In this document: positions 28,001-38,100 of the stretch, in pieces
Numbering within the stretch: position 1 is the stretch's first letter
How the letters are laid out: each line of letters begins with the position of its first letter
Position numbers and translations under genes: made by a program
Assembly (NCBI GenBank): GCA_965644315.1
Contig: CBFFRQ010000081.1
Location: 1 to 64,000 of the forward strand
Length of the DNA stretch: 64,000 bases
Reading direction: 5' to 3'
Source: Caecitellus pseudoparvulus
Taxonomy: Eukaryota; Bigyra: Bicosoecida
Notes under the pieces: model-generated
The model's input: the letters and a program-made list of their open reading frames with translations, nothing else
What the model was told of the DNA's origin: nothing
Databases searched by the model: none

Positions 28001-28900
28001 TGTGGCGACCTGTTCGTCACGCCCATCGGCTGCTAGTGCCTCCCGCCACAGCTGCTCGTCATTCTGGATGCCTGCTGCAGCTTTCTCAGCGGGCAGTGCG
28101 CCAGCGCCGTACTGGGAAACCAGGCCTGTCAGTGGCCGGGCGTGACTCACAGTCAACTCCTGTTGCCGCGGCGGAAACACTACGGGTGGGTGCTGCGGGC
28201 ATTTGTTCTTGTCCACCACGTTTGAGGGCGACTTCAGCCCTGGCTTGGTGTGAGACCACGTGTACAATGACATATCACAGGCGCCAGCAGTATTGTACGC
28301 TGCCCACGTATTTGTGTTGGCCACGACAGCTACATCCGCAGCAGAGGCATTCAGGGGCGATGCGCCACACCCTGCAAACACAGCAGCCGCTGCTGAATGG
28401 GGCGGGAACACGGCTGCATCGGTCGCTGCTGGTCCAGCGGGTGGGCAGGCGCCTCGCAGAAGCGCTACAGAGAAGAGGCCACCACCCCAGGCGCCGGAAA
28501 ACGGTACCGCTGCCACGACAGGCCATCCCATGCCTTGGAGGTGCGGCACTGCACTGGTGCGCTTTGGCGGCTGCCAGGAGTCTTGCAACCATGGCTGTCT
28601 CCTGAAAGGAACCGAAAAGAGCCCCACCAAAGCAGCTGCGTGGCGCTGCCGCACCAGCGTCCGTTGACGTGCGCCGCCTCGCTTGGCAACGGCAGCACAG
28701 AAAGATGCATCTCCTTCAATCGCCCAGGAGCGAAGAAAAGTGTAATCTCCATGAATAGGGGCGGTGCTGCCTGCCTCCACACAGCGTAGGGCGCCAGCGT
28801 AGGCAGGAGCGGCTGGAGCTGTGCCTTCGGAATTTGCTACAATGCTGAGCACGAAGATCCACACAGGCAAGAACAGAAGGTGCCACGCACGCATCCCCAT
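25025..28900 (-). CDS. Secreted/membrane protein with N,N-dimethylformamidase beta-like (DMFA2_C) domain
   Basis: ATGs occur at 28942, 28900 and 28894. 28900 has A at -3 and G at +4 and puts the signal peptide (MRAWHLLFLPVWIFVLSIVA) at the N-terminus, giving about 1291 residues. Residues 120-480 match the C-terminal domain of the large subunit of N,N-dimethylformamidase: PFSGAWGGGLFSVAL, NTNTWAAYN, then RYRVILLLAHPEYWS and GGSVLYLGGNGIY. The HPEYW and YLGGNG motifs, characteristic of the family's class-I-glutamine-amidotransferase-like fold, are intact. A transmembrane helix lies near residue 960 (LWVLMCVLMACIAYLVVV), with a second hydrophobic stretch near 1045. The last 80 residues look like an alpha/beta fragment (ARVVILGVDEG). 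The substrate is unknown. An undetected intron in the C-terminal part is possible. Confidence 0.8.
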   Translation of the reverse strand: MGMRAWHLLFLPVWIFVLSIVANSEGTAPAAPAYAGALRCVEAGSTAPIHGDYTFLRSWAIEGDASFCAAVAKRGGARQRTLVRQRHAAALVGLFSVPFRRQPWLQDSWQPPKRTSAVPHLQGMGWPVVAAVPFSGAWGGGLFSVALLRGACPPAGPAATDAAVFPPHSAAAAVFAGCGASPLNASAADVAVVANTNTWAAYNTAGACDMSLYTWSHTKPGLKSPSNVVDKNKCPQHPPVVFPPRQQELTVSHARPLTGLVSQYGAGALPAEKAAAGIQNDEQLWREALAADGRDEQVATSCPTLGQLLQPGSRGSAPPPPCLDAVNAALERFRTSQFRALHTWGHGIAQEVGLAHLLWSRTGVLQPSNTDYITDYDVHTEGPWLLARYRVILLLAHPEYWSAPMYDALAHYQRLGGSVLYLGGNGIYRSVVWDSAPDGSPRLRRMVQQDGVTHAVPAKGVPAAAAAGWYAHPRLELVQQPCPAEGGLPRVHPRSAVLGAWEGRPGAAHAAWHREIAAASPWKQPSTGAWFAPAQQAEHDPEQGGTADFTLPSLTGAAPMCGPQRDVVRLLGLRYEPRSAGVSQCSPIMLSAAALDELSLPVATVSNASLDLPAGASLLGVALLQLQAACAAPGAAEFIPACDILAENAGSAETVAALASSALISGTCGASWETDGPLPGVSRKQREALLGCAIRHGPPPSRHNTAQSLGAVQLLDTGFGGVVGALASLGWAGDLLRQDPEAKTAKAGEAALAALVQRVIRHAGVLQQPDFEATLPHLEAAFTLPAVTNSSSVAGWQAWRDCERGGQAGWLSPQPCVHNRINSASVFAVLQPRWKLQAGTVPSAWWPSGAAAEPHTAAAHHGFLGLGNGLLGWSMHFPVQIDTPVCDGCADMSVVERRWASADRRLHHRGLFLDVCSPKWGATPALWVLMCVLMACIAYLVVVRGYWGSSLSGRCRGQHRRVHIGCAQATCVVGRPVSAQSTGCDPSSVRLNCFRCERDRKSNCTVVVVFVLAAVVLLSSAVLGRTPCINPAKSAVANVEEVPGHDGACCLVDTCHAKQQQAADAGSFVFVCGSGTNAVNGSHVSLLLLPTSLEDFASQSMMESETHRRKGRRPMSPLVVGRTGTKLLGVPVHTVGARELENLDHSRGATGHSRGSAKQPSPHSLRQVLTSAGLHCPSSSASGPQSSPASPLCACCGSGAIVALSWPDLLAQCPGQNIEQVALLLQAALVNTGARVVILGVDEGVSAPLAVAGRVLASGLHSVPVLPVTQAHWTRVLAGVDAASNLLRQFL

Positions 28901-29095
28901 ACTGCTAGTGTAAGGAACTGTAAAATGTAAGCCTGAGGGCATGCTGCTGCGCGGTCAAATAAATTTGGGGCCTCTGAGGGCAGAAACTGGGTGAACAGGC
29001 TTGCTGCCACACAAGTGACAATTCGGAATCACTCAAGTTTCGAGCAACCAAGACACCCAGCATCGCCAATAAGCATACTTTTCGAGCCACACTGG

Positions 29096-31780
29096 TTATA
29101 CCATTTCTACACTAAGGCTTCGACCGCTCCCTGCGGCGCCACCACGCATTTGCTGCTCTCCAACACTCTCCGGACTGCCAGAGGACGCAAGTTGGCCTGC
29201 TGGAGCCACATCTGCACCTTTAGCCTCTCCTTCTAGCTGAGCTTGGGCTGAAATTCCTGCCTGTTGCGCGCCGCCCAGGGCAGTGTGAGCGTATGGCGTG
29301 GCCTGCAGAGCAGGCAGGCCAGCACCCGAACCCGCTTTCGCAGTAGCAAGCAGCGAAATGCCTTGCGCGTCCTCTTCACACCCGTCGTAGAGGCTGACGT
29401 CAATGCGCCTTGCTTCAAGCTCAGGCTTCATCCCATCAACCAGGCGACGGAAGAGGGCCAGCATGCTGGGCTGCACCCCGCACACCTGCATCCTGCACCT
29501 GCAATGCTCTGTCGGGTGGTACACTCTGGAGAGCTCGACCCAGCCCACAATGCTCTCAAGCACGCTTGAGCAAGCGCGCGTCCCAGCTTCGATGACGCGT
29601 TCGCCATCAAGTTCAGCTGCCTTGCAGATGGAGGCGTACTGGTCCAGGCAGACTCCGCCCCTGAGTCTGGTTTCTGCTTCGAATCGCAGCACGAGCTCGC
29701 GGCTCGTTGGTGGGAGCAGGTCTATCCCAGGGGATGTGATGCCCATGAACGTCAGCGGTCGTGCCCGTTCGCTCGTACCATGAAGCCCCTTGATATTGCC
29801 GCCATCCTCCAACTCAACGCAAGCTGCAGCGGGCTTGGGAGACACGAGAAAGCGAGTTGGGGCGGTGGGCGATGGCGTCGTAGACACACTCGCTGCACGC
29901 TTCGCTTCTTCCTTAGCCTTTCGTTGAGCCTCCAGGTTTGCCTGGTGGACCGCTTCGCGCTCAGCTGAGATGGCAACGGTCTCATTGAACAGGCTCGTCG
30001 CGGAGCGCCCTGCCTGCACCACGACACAACTGAGAGGCACCATGCCCGGAAACATGACTGCTTCGATGGTCATAAGATCCTTCAGCCGACGTTTCGCATC
30101 CTTCGCCGCGTCAGTCCCGCCGTCTACAGCGGCAGCACCGTCAGCCCTGTCTTCCCTCAAGCGCTCAGCGAGGACTGCTCGCTGAACGTGGGTCCAGAAT
30201 CCGGGTTTGCCGTCGTCGCTTTCGAGCAATGGCTCTGGCTGATATTGTGCGATGAAGACTGAGAAATCTACAATGGTTTCAAACCTTTCCAGGGTTGACG
30301 CACATGTAAGGCCCCGAGCAAGCAATTCTGCTCCGCTCGGGCAAACGTAGCAGTGTGTCATGCACGTAGACCGGAGGTACTGCGAGTTGGCGATGCACTG
30401 CCCAAGCCGGTGGGCGGCCCGGGCTGACAAGAAAGCTAGCGGGAGGGAAAAGGAGTGCAGGCGATCGATGGAAATGAGCTGAGCAGTCCACCAGCCAGCC
30501 CATGCAGGGAATGTCTCGACCCGTAGCGGAAGGCCACCGGGCAGCTCGTCAACTTCTTCAACGCAAACGCCCTGGCGCTTCATCTTTTCGGTTTCTGTAT
30601 GCCCCTTCACAGCCACAAGGCGAGCCAAAGTCAAGTCCTTGTGGTATTTCACATCACTTCGGTGCCACCGTGCATCACGCTTCAAACCATCCCGTAGCTC
30701 TCCTGAACTGGAAAAAACGCTGTTGGCGCCGGTGATGGAGAGAGCCAGTGTCACGACATACTGTAGGAAAGTCTGATCTTCCACGGCCAGGGATGCGCTG
30801 TACGTGAGGTAGATGTTCAGTACAGCGGAGAAGAGGGACGTCAGCATGGACACAACCACGAGCGGGAGGCTGTCTTCCAAGATGCCGCTGGCTACGATGT
30901 ACAGCTGGAGAATGGACTGTGGAGCGCTCTCGAACACCGACTCCAACACCTTGCGAAGGTCTGGGTACCGGTGGAACACCGTGTAGTCATAGCACACCCC
31001 AGCTGGAAATACTACGCTCGTCAGGTCCAGCGCGGTCCCCACGATAGTGCCCTGCGGCAAGGACGTGCTGCAAGTGAGGGGAGCCTGGGTCGCGTACCTC
31101 GGGAAGAGCAGCAGATTCTTACAAAAACAGCCGCAAATGGAAGTTGGAGACATACGACTACGTACACAATGCAGGACGGTCTGTCGCAAATGAAGCAAGG
31201 AGTGGGTGCAAGGTGACTGCGCGACCGGTTGCATGGGTGCCCCCTGCACGCACAAACCCTCGCTCTGACCGAGCTGAGCTGCCTGAATCCCACCCGTAAA
31301 AAGGTAGCCAAAAATGGTGCTGGGCAGCAACCTGCGCACAGCTTGCAGTGGAGCAGATGTGGGGCGGACGGACGCAGCAACGGTTTGCGTTTCATCGCAG
31401 CAACACACATGAAAATTATGCCCAAGCTCATGGGTACAACCGCTCCCGCCGCAGCGAGCTGGGTGATGACCAAGATGTCACTGACAATGTCCCAGATAAA
31501 GAGCACCGCACCGAACAACTGGGTTGCGATGCTAAGGGTCCCATACGCGCATGGCTTTTGCTGGGCGTGGTGGGTGGAAACTTGCGTTTCATCTTTGCTG
31601 CGCCACCCTCCGAACGCTGAGTGCACGTACCACCTGAAAGGAAGTCATGGTGCGCTGCCACTTCCAAGCTGTGTATGCTGAGCCCTTTGGCGGGGGTATG
31701 TGTTGCATCAGCCTGATGTACAGGTCTGACGCTTCCTTCGCAGGAGGCTCATCCTTGCCATTCGCACCATCTTGCGACAT
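29096..31780 (-). CDS. XK-related (XKR-like) multi-pass membrane protein with long cytosolic tail
   Basis: Model: complement(29096..31067, 31254..31319, 31409..31560, 31631..31780), 779 residues; the exon sum is an exact multiple of three. The donor of exon 1 may instead be 31634. The first intron (70 bp) and second (89 bp) restore the frame. The third (186 bp) is in frame and less certain. Exon 2 encodes FGAVLFIWDIVSDILVITQL, the acidic first helix typical of XK/XKR proteins. Exon 4 encodes the diagnostic ESAPQSILQLYI segment and following helices. The remaining 550 residues form a long soluble tail with a charged coiled-coil stretch (EAQRKAKEEAKRA), not usual in XKR proteins. Known XKRs act in phospholipid scrambling or transport with partners. 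A similar role at a membrane is only inferred. Confidence 0.72.
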
Positions 31781-32181
31781 GCTCAGGCACGTTCGTGGCG
31801 GGGCCTGCACAAGCAAGGATCAGGAGAAGGCGCCGGTCTTGAGTGCGATAGTCACAGGCTAGAGGTCCTGGCATGCGGCCACGGTAGCGCACAAGAAGAT
31901 TTTGCATTTGTTACACCCAGTGCTCAACAGTGCTGCAGTCCGGCTTGGTCGCCAGAGCACCGGCCAGATACGGTCGCTGCATATCTACCGTGCTGTGCCA
32001 GCTTGGTATCTCCACGAAGGCATGCTCCTGAGGTCAATCAGCAATGATGACATCACGCACGGCACGGGCTTGTCGTCTTGAGGCTGATTGGGCTCGCACC
32101 GCTGCTCGCCACGACTTTCGTCCCTTTTCGCACCCACTCTTGATGACCGAATCCTCCCTCACCAGAGTGGTGCCGCCCTTC
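31781..32181. other. Intergenic region, no recognised gene
   Basis: 400 bp between the start of the XKR-like gene and the stop of the lectin receptor gene, both on the minus strand. It presumably holds the XKR-like promoter and the lectin gene's 3' end. No convincing ORF, RNA or repeat was seen. Confidence 0.5.
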
Positions 32182-35100
32182 TCAGAGTTGGCCGCGGTGC
32201 TTGCCCGCAGCAAGTATCCCCACTTTCGAAACAAACGCGGGTTCAAGTACGGGCTGCTCAACCTCCTGCCAGCCCATATTCGTTTCAGCAACGCAAGTCT
32301 CAAGCTGGGAGTGTTCCAGGGATTCACTGCGCTGCCGCACAGCCCCATCACTACGCCGCCGCTTTCCAGCAACAGTCCACTCACTAGGAGACTGGCCGCC
32401 AAACGCTGCCATCAGAAGGCTGACCCGCTGCCAGCACGTGGCCACAGCCCAAACGCGCTGCAAGCTTTCACAGCGCCCTTCTCTTGCCCTCGGAGAGAGG
32501 CCTAGCGCCCCGTGAGCAATCGCCACAGCGTGCCAAAGCCCGCCGAAAACGATGCTCACCCCCAAAGCAAGTGCAAGACACAAGAAGCCCACCACGATCA
32601 CCGTACTGGTGGCTTCCACGACCGACACAGCCCGCTCCTGGCCCGACTCCCCACGCAGCTCGAAATCCATCAACCCCAACATTGAATCCACCCACAAACT
32701 GGACTGGGACGCCACCGACAGCACATTCAACGAGCTCGACGTGTACGGCTGTGCCGCCACATGCAGCACCAGCCCGATGCCCAGCACACCTGACACCGCC
32801 GCCGCACGAGCGAAACGAGCCTGCACCGTCACCGCCAAAGCCAACAGCAGCACCTTCTGCAGCGTGATCAACAGCTCCCAATACCAGTACCCGCCACAGC
32901 ATGCGCCACGAGCCTGCACTCGGTACCCTTCGTACAGGAAGCCTGCAGCGTGCTGAAAGGCCCGCACATGCAGGCGTCGCCTGTTCAGGCGCAGGAAGAG
33001 CATAGCGCCGATGGGGGCGCCGAGCCCCACGAACACCAGACCAAGGCCTGCGAGGGCTCGAGCTGGTCCGAAGGTGGCGTCGAAGGAGCCGTGGCCAAGG
33101 CTGTGGCGGAACACGGTGAACCCAAAGACGGGGTCGGGAAAAGTGTCAAGGAACTTGATGAAAGACTCCACAACGCCAAAGTGGACGAAAAACAGGGCAA
33201 TGAGGGCTGTCCGGGTTGCGTATGCGGACAGCGGCAGAGCAACAGCTGGTGAGAATGTCGCTGCCCTGGACATCCAGCTGCGGGTTGGCCTGCCACGGGG
33301 CCCGATGTCCGTCCAGGTGCTGGACGTGTCACGGGCAGGTTGACTGTCACCTGTTCTGCTCGGGTCAATGGGTGGGGGGAGGAAATCCGATGCTGTGCGA
33401 GATCCACTGCAAACTGAAGAATCATCAGACTCGTGTGCATGCTCCGATATGTGCGACTGCAGCGCTTCTCCGGAGAAGCCGAGCGCCTCGGGGAAGGAAG
33501 GTGCTGCCCGACCTGAGGCAGGCAGAAGGTCATAGTCCATGCTGAACTGCGCCAAGTCAAGTGAGGCTTCGACGCCTTGGGGCTCGCGACCAGGCAACTG
33601 CAGACTGTCAGCGGGAGTTGCGTGCTCACCATAGGCGCCAGCGTCAGCAAAAGCTCCCCGTGGATCATCGCTCACCGCAGGCAAGATCAATCGTGCCCCA
33701 TGCTGTGTTCGAACTGGTTGACTGGCACATGGCTCAGCAGGGCCGCGCGCTCTCATCGGTGACACACCTTGCGCGCTCTGTAAAGCATGGCCGTGCTTGT
33801 CACCATCGGCGGAGACGCCAAGGAGGTGATGAACGGACAGTGAAACTTGAATGGGTTTCAGCGCATGCCTGGGAGCTACTGATTCTGCAGGGCAGCATGT
33901 TGCAGCCACACCGGACGCCCGAACGGCCCACAGTAACGCGAAAGGAAGCAGCACACACACTACCGGCAGCGCCAGCGCCACGTACAGCTCCTCGTAGAAA
34001 CCCAACCGCAGTCCACACTGCACGGCGGGACTCGAGGTCGAAAAGCCCTTCACCGCCACACCCAACGCTGACAGCACCCCGTCCAATGGCTTTGCCGGCG
34101 ACAGCCCCGCTGCACTCAACAGGGCTGCCACCTGGGCCCATGATGACACGACACGGAACACCGCAGCAGGGGGCGTACTCACACCCTGCCCAGACCGGTT
34201 CAACGTCAGGTACACCACGAACCCCAGCGCAATCACCATCGTCAGCACCGTCACTGCCACGTCGCTGCCGTCTCTCGGGCATGCTGTGCAAGGCGTGTCA
34301 GGGCCAGCCCGCCGCCACCCTGCCTCACACTCCCCACACATCGCCCCACGGTGCCCTTCCGCACACTGCACCACAGAGCCATTGGCGCGGCACACCGATG
34401 CAGGGGAACAAGGCAACATGGCACTGTCTGACGTCAAGGTCGGGCGCCCAGGCCCAGACCCCGCCACAGCAGCCAACACCCGACCCCCCCCTCTCAACCC
34501 GTACAGCGACCGGTACCCGCCCAGCAACGCCGGCGCAGCCGAAGCGAAACCTGACTGTGGCAGACACTCCTCACACCACACTCCACCCTGCAGCACCAGC
34601 TGCCCCCCCGCACACACAGCGCCTTCCTCGGGGCACTCGATGCACACTCGGCCATCTGGACCAGCGTACGTCCCTGCAGCACACTGCCGGCACACTGGAG
34701 CATCCAGCACAGTCCCAGCCCGCACTGTGCCAGGTGCACAGGCTTCGCACACCAGGCCAGTCTCTGACGCAGTCCCCTCTGCTGGGGTCTGGAAGCCCTC
34801 AGCACACTCGCACTGCATGGCACCTGGCGCCAGGCGCTGACTCGCGTCACACGCTGGTGGCACAACCACCACAGACACGACGCTGTCCCCACCCTGCCCT
34901 GGCACGCCATACCCGCCCAGGCGCACCCGCAGTGCAGCACTGCCCACACTGAGTGGGCGCAGCTCCAGGGACAGCATGCCGCCTTGGCCTGTCCCCAGGC
35001 TCACCGCCACTAGACAAGGCTGGCTCAAGCATGCCACAAGAGGCAGGCTGCGCAACATGCTGCCCCTGCCCACTGCATCAGACACGTCCAGGTACAGTGT

Positions 35101-38100
35101 GCGCCGCTCCACACTGGCGTCGGCGGCGATGACCAGTGACTGCCCGGTTCGTGACGGCAGCAAGACGTTGGATACCGCTGCCAGAGGCGGGCCAGGCGTC
35201 AAGGACATGTTCACGGGCACGCTCTGCTCATCGGCCAGGCTGCTGGGATCGGCCACGCTGCGTCCTAGCACCGTCAAACTGGCGGATGTCGCAGCATCGG
35301 CCCCCGAACCCCCTGCACACGCCCAGTCTGCGAACGTCTCCCACTGCAGCTCCCCACCTTCGCCCCCACCACACGTGTACCGGGCGTCCACAGACACCAC
35401 GGCCGAGTCGCCCCTTGCTCCCAACTCCAGCCCGCCGTCCACTGGCACGCCCACATGCCACGCACTATTCCCTGTGCTGCTCAGCTCCAACTCAGCACGC
35501 ACAGCTGTGGGCAGCAGGTTCACCAACAACACGCCCCGCCTCGCCCACCCCAGTCCAGCCACCCGCATGTCCACCTCGCTGGGCAACACAGCCAACACCG
35601 TCACCTGCATCACCACAGGCACGATCAAGGGGGCACCGCCACGCCGCCCGTCATTGCTGGACACGTGCAGCTGAGACCTGAACAGACCAGTGCGCGGCAC
35701 TGCCGTCGCATTCAGGCGCAGTGTCACGGCCCTCACACCTCCAGACGCTGTCACACCAGACGCAGACCCCACCAAGCCCACCCATGCCTGTGCATCGGGC
35801 AGGCTCACTGACCATGCCAACGGCGCTGTGCCTGTGTTCCGCACCAGCACCTGCACGGTGGACACGTCAGTCGGCGCCAAGGTCTGGTGCAAGGAAGCGG
35901 GCACCACACTCAACCGAGGCGCCTGCACCACCAGCGTGATGGGGATTGACACGCCCGGCACATCGGACACGCTGCGCCGACCAGGTAGCACAGGCACAGA
36001 GGATGATAGTGCCACCAGTGACACCACGCCTCGGTACGTGCCGCCTGCCAGCCCGCCAGGGGACAGCACCAAAGTCATGAACCGATCTCCTGACCCGATC
36101 GGCGCAGTCACTGCCGCCAGACCCACCCATGCCCCGCCACCCCCACGACCTACCACCGTCACAGACCACGTCACGTGTGCAGGGGCCTGCACAGGGATGC
36201 TGCGAGTCACCGGAGCCACAGCTGGCCCAGCTTGTGCCTCTACCTGCACAGCGCTCACTGTGCTGCGCAGGTATGGCAGCGGGGCTGGCGAGCGGGATGC
36301 ACTGGGCCGTGGCGGCGCACCTGCTGACTGACTCGGCAAAGGCGTGCTGGCCCCTGATGGCGTTGGCGCCGGGCTGGACGATGCACTGGGCACCACCAAT
36401 GGGGATGCACTGGGCGCTGCCACGCCGCCTGGTCGCACTGTCAACGGCACAGCCCCACTGCCCATGCTGACACCGGCAGCCACTACATCGACCACCACGT
36501 ACACTGTCACAGCGCTGTCTTGAGGCGGGGACGGCACACCACCGCCGCCATCGACGACCAGTGACACGTCCCAGTACTGTGTGCCGCCACCTCCGCCAAG
36601 TGCCGCGGCCTGCACAGCTGCCTTGACCCACGTGATCAGGGCAGAGCACAAGGCTGCCTGGCTGGTCAAGCCTGGGCACACGATGGACTGCACTGTCACG
36701 GTGGGCGCAGCTGTGCCAGCCCGGCTGAGGGCAATGGTGTCACTGCTGAGGGTAGTGCCTGCTTCAGTCCCTTGGGCTGTGGACCTGGAGCGGAGGAATG
36801 TGGTTTGAGGGGGCAGTCCAGGGACAGGGGTGGGTGTGACAGGAGACAGCCATGTGAGGGCGGGGGGAGAGGAGGATGAAGGTGAGGGGGTGGTCGAAGG
36901 AGGGGCAGAAGCAGTGCTGGATGGCGAAGGCGAGCGTGATTGAGAGGCACTCGGTGTGCCCGAGATCGAACTGGTGGCACTGCCAGTCACCGTGGTGCTC
37001 GTGCTGGGTGTGGGGCTCACCGCTGCAGTGCTCGTAGCTGTGCCTGAGGCCCCGCTTGTTGGAGTCCCACTGCTTGTGGAACTTTGAGAAGGTGAGCATG
37101 AAGCTGATGGTGAGTGCGAGGAAGTGGTGGAAGGCGATCTCGAGCTTGTTAAGGATGAAGAGGGGGTCGCGGATGCGGTCGCCGTCACGGAGGAAGTGGC
37201 CGACACGGACGCAGTTTGAGATGGCGTGCCCGTGCTCGTCATGGAAGGCGTACTGGTCGCTGAAGACGATGACGTGGGCGTGGGTGATCTTGTTTGGGAA
37301 GAAGTGCTTGCTGCAGAGGAAGTGGGCGTGAACGTCGGCGTTTCAGTCGACGAAGGAGTGGGAGTCACAGACGAGGAGGCAGTTGCTGACGTGCTTGGTG
37401 AAGAGTTCGAGGCCGCGCTTGCTGTTGGCGAGGCTGTTGTGCTTGCAGTCTGACTTGCTGTTGAAGTGGGTGTTGGCGACGAAGTCGGGGAAGAAGTCTC
37501 ACTCGGTGAGGGAGTAGCCGTAGAAGTTGCCGTGGGCGAGACGGTGCCAGACACAGACGGCGTGGGCGACGTGGTCGGTGTTGGACTTGGAGATGGTACG
37601 CACATATCCACTCCAACCGACGAAGTGGGCTTGAACAAGTCCACTCGTGGCTCGATGAACTGCCCCCTTCTGAACGAGTCATCACTGCGCAGGCCAGGCA
37701 CGGCCATCTCACAGATGTAGCGATGCAGGCTCGCACATGAAGTATCCTCCAGACTTCTGTCCTTCAACACCACACACTCTCCGTTAGAAGTCCCTGGGTC
37801 TGTGGGTGCACCACCTACGAAGCTGTTGAACTGGTGCTCTGGGGCTGTGGATCCAGTGCGCATGATTGTGCCATCTCCACGAGTGTACTCGTGCTCCCCA
37901 AGCACCGCCGCTGAGTATGTCAAGGATGTGAACCATTCAACGCTGTCCTCTCCCGTGACATGTTCTGCCCAATGCTCCACGCGATCAGCCTCAACACTCG
38001 AGCGCGGCGCCCACAGCATGGCAGTTTCTGATCCGCCCAAGCCCGGGTCTGAACATGTTGCAGCTGCAGCCGAACGGGAAACCGGACTGTTGAAGGCTTT

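Noticed and set aside
33561-34952. Plus-strand open frame of 463 codons opposite the Cys-rich/TM part of the lectin receptor
   Set aside because: It is Pro/His/Thr-rich with no domain and wholly contained in the antisense of a well-supported exon.
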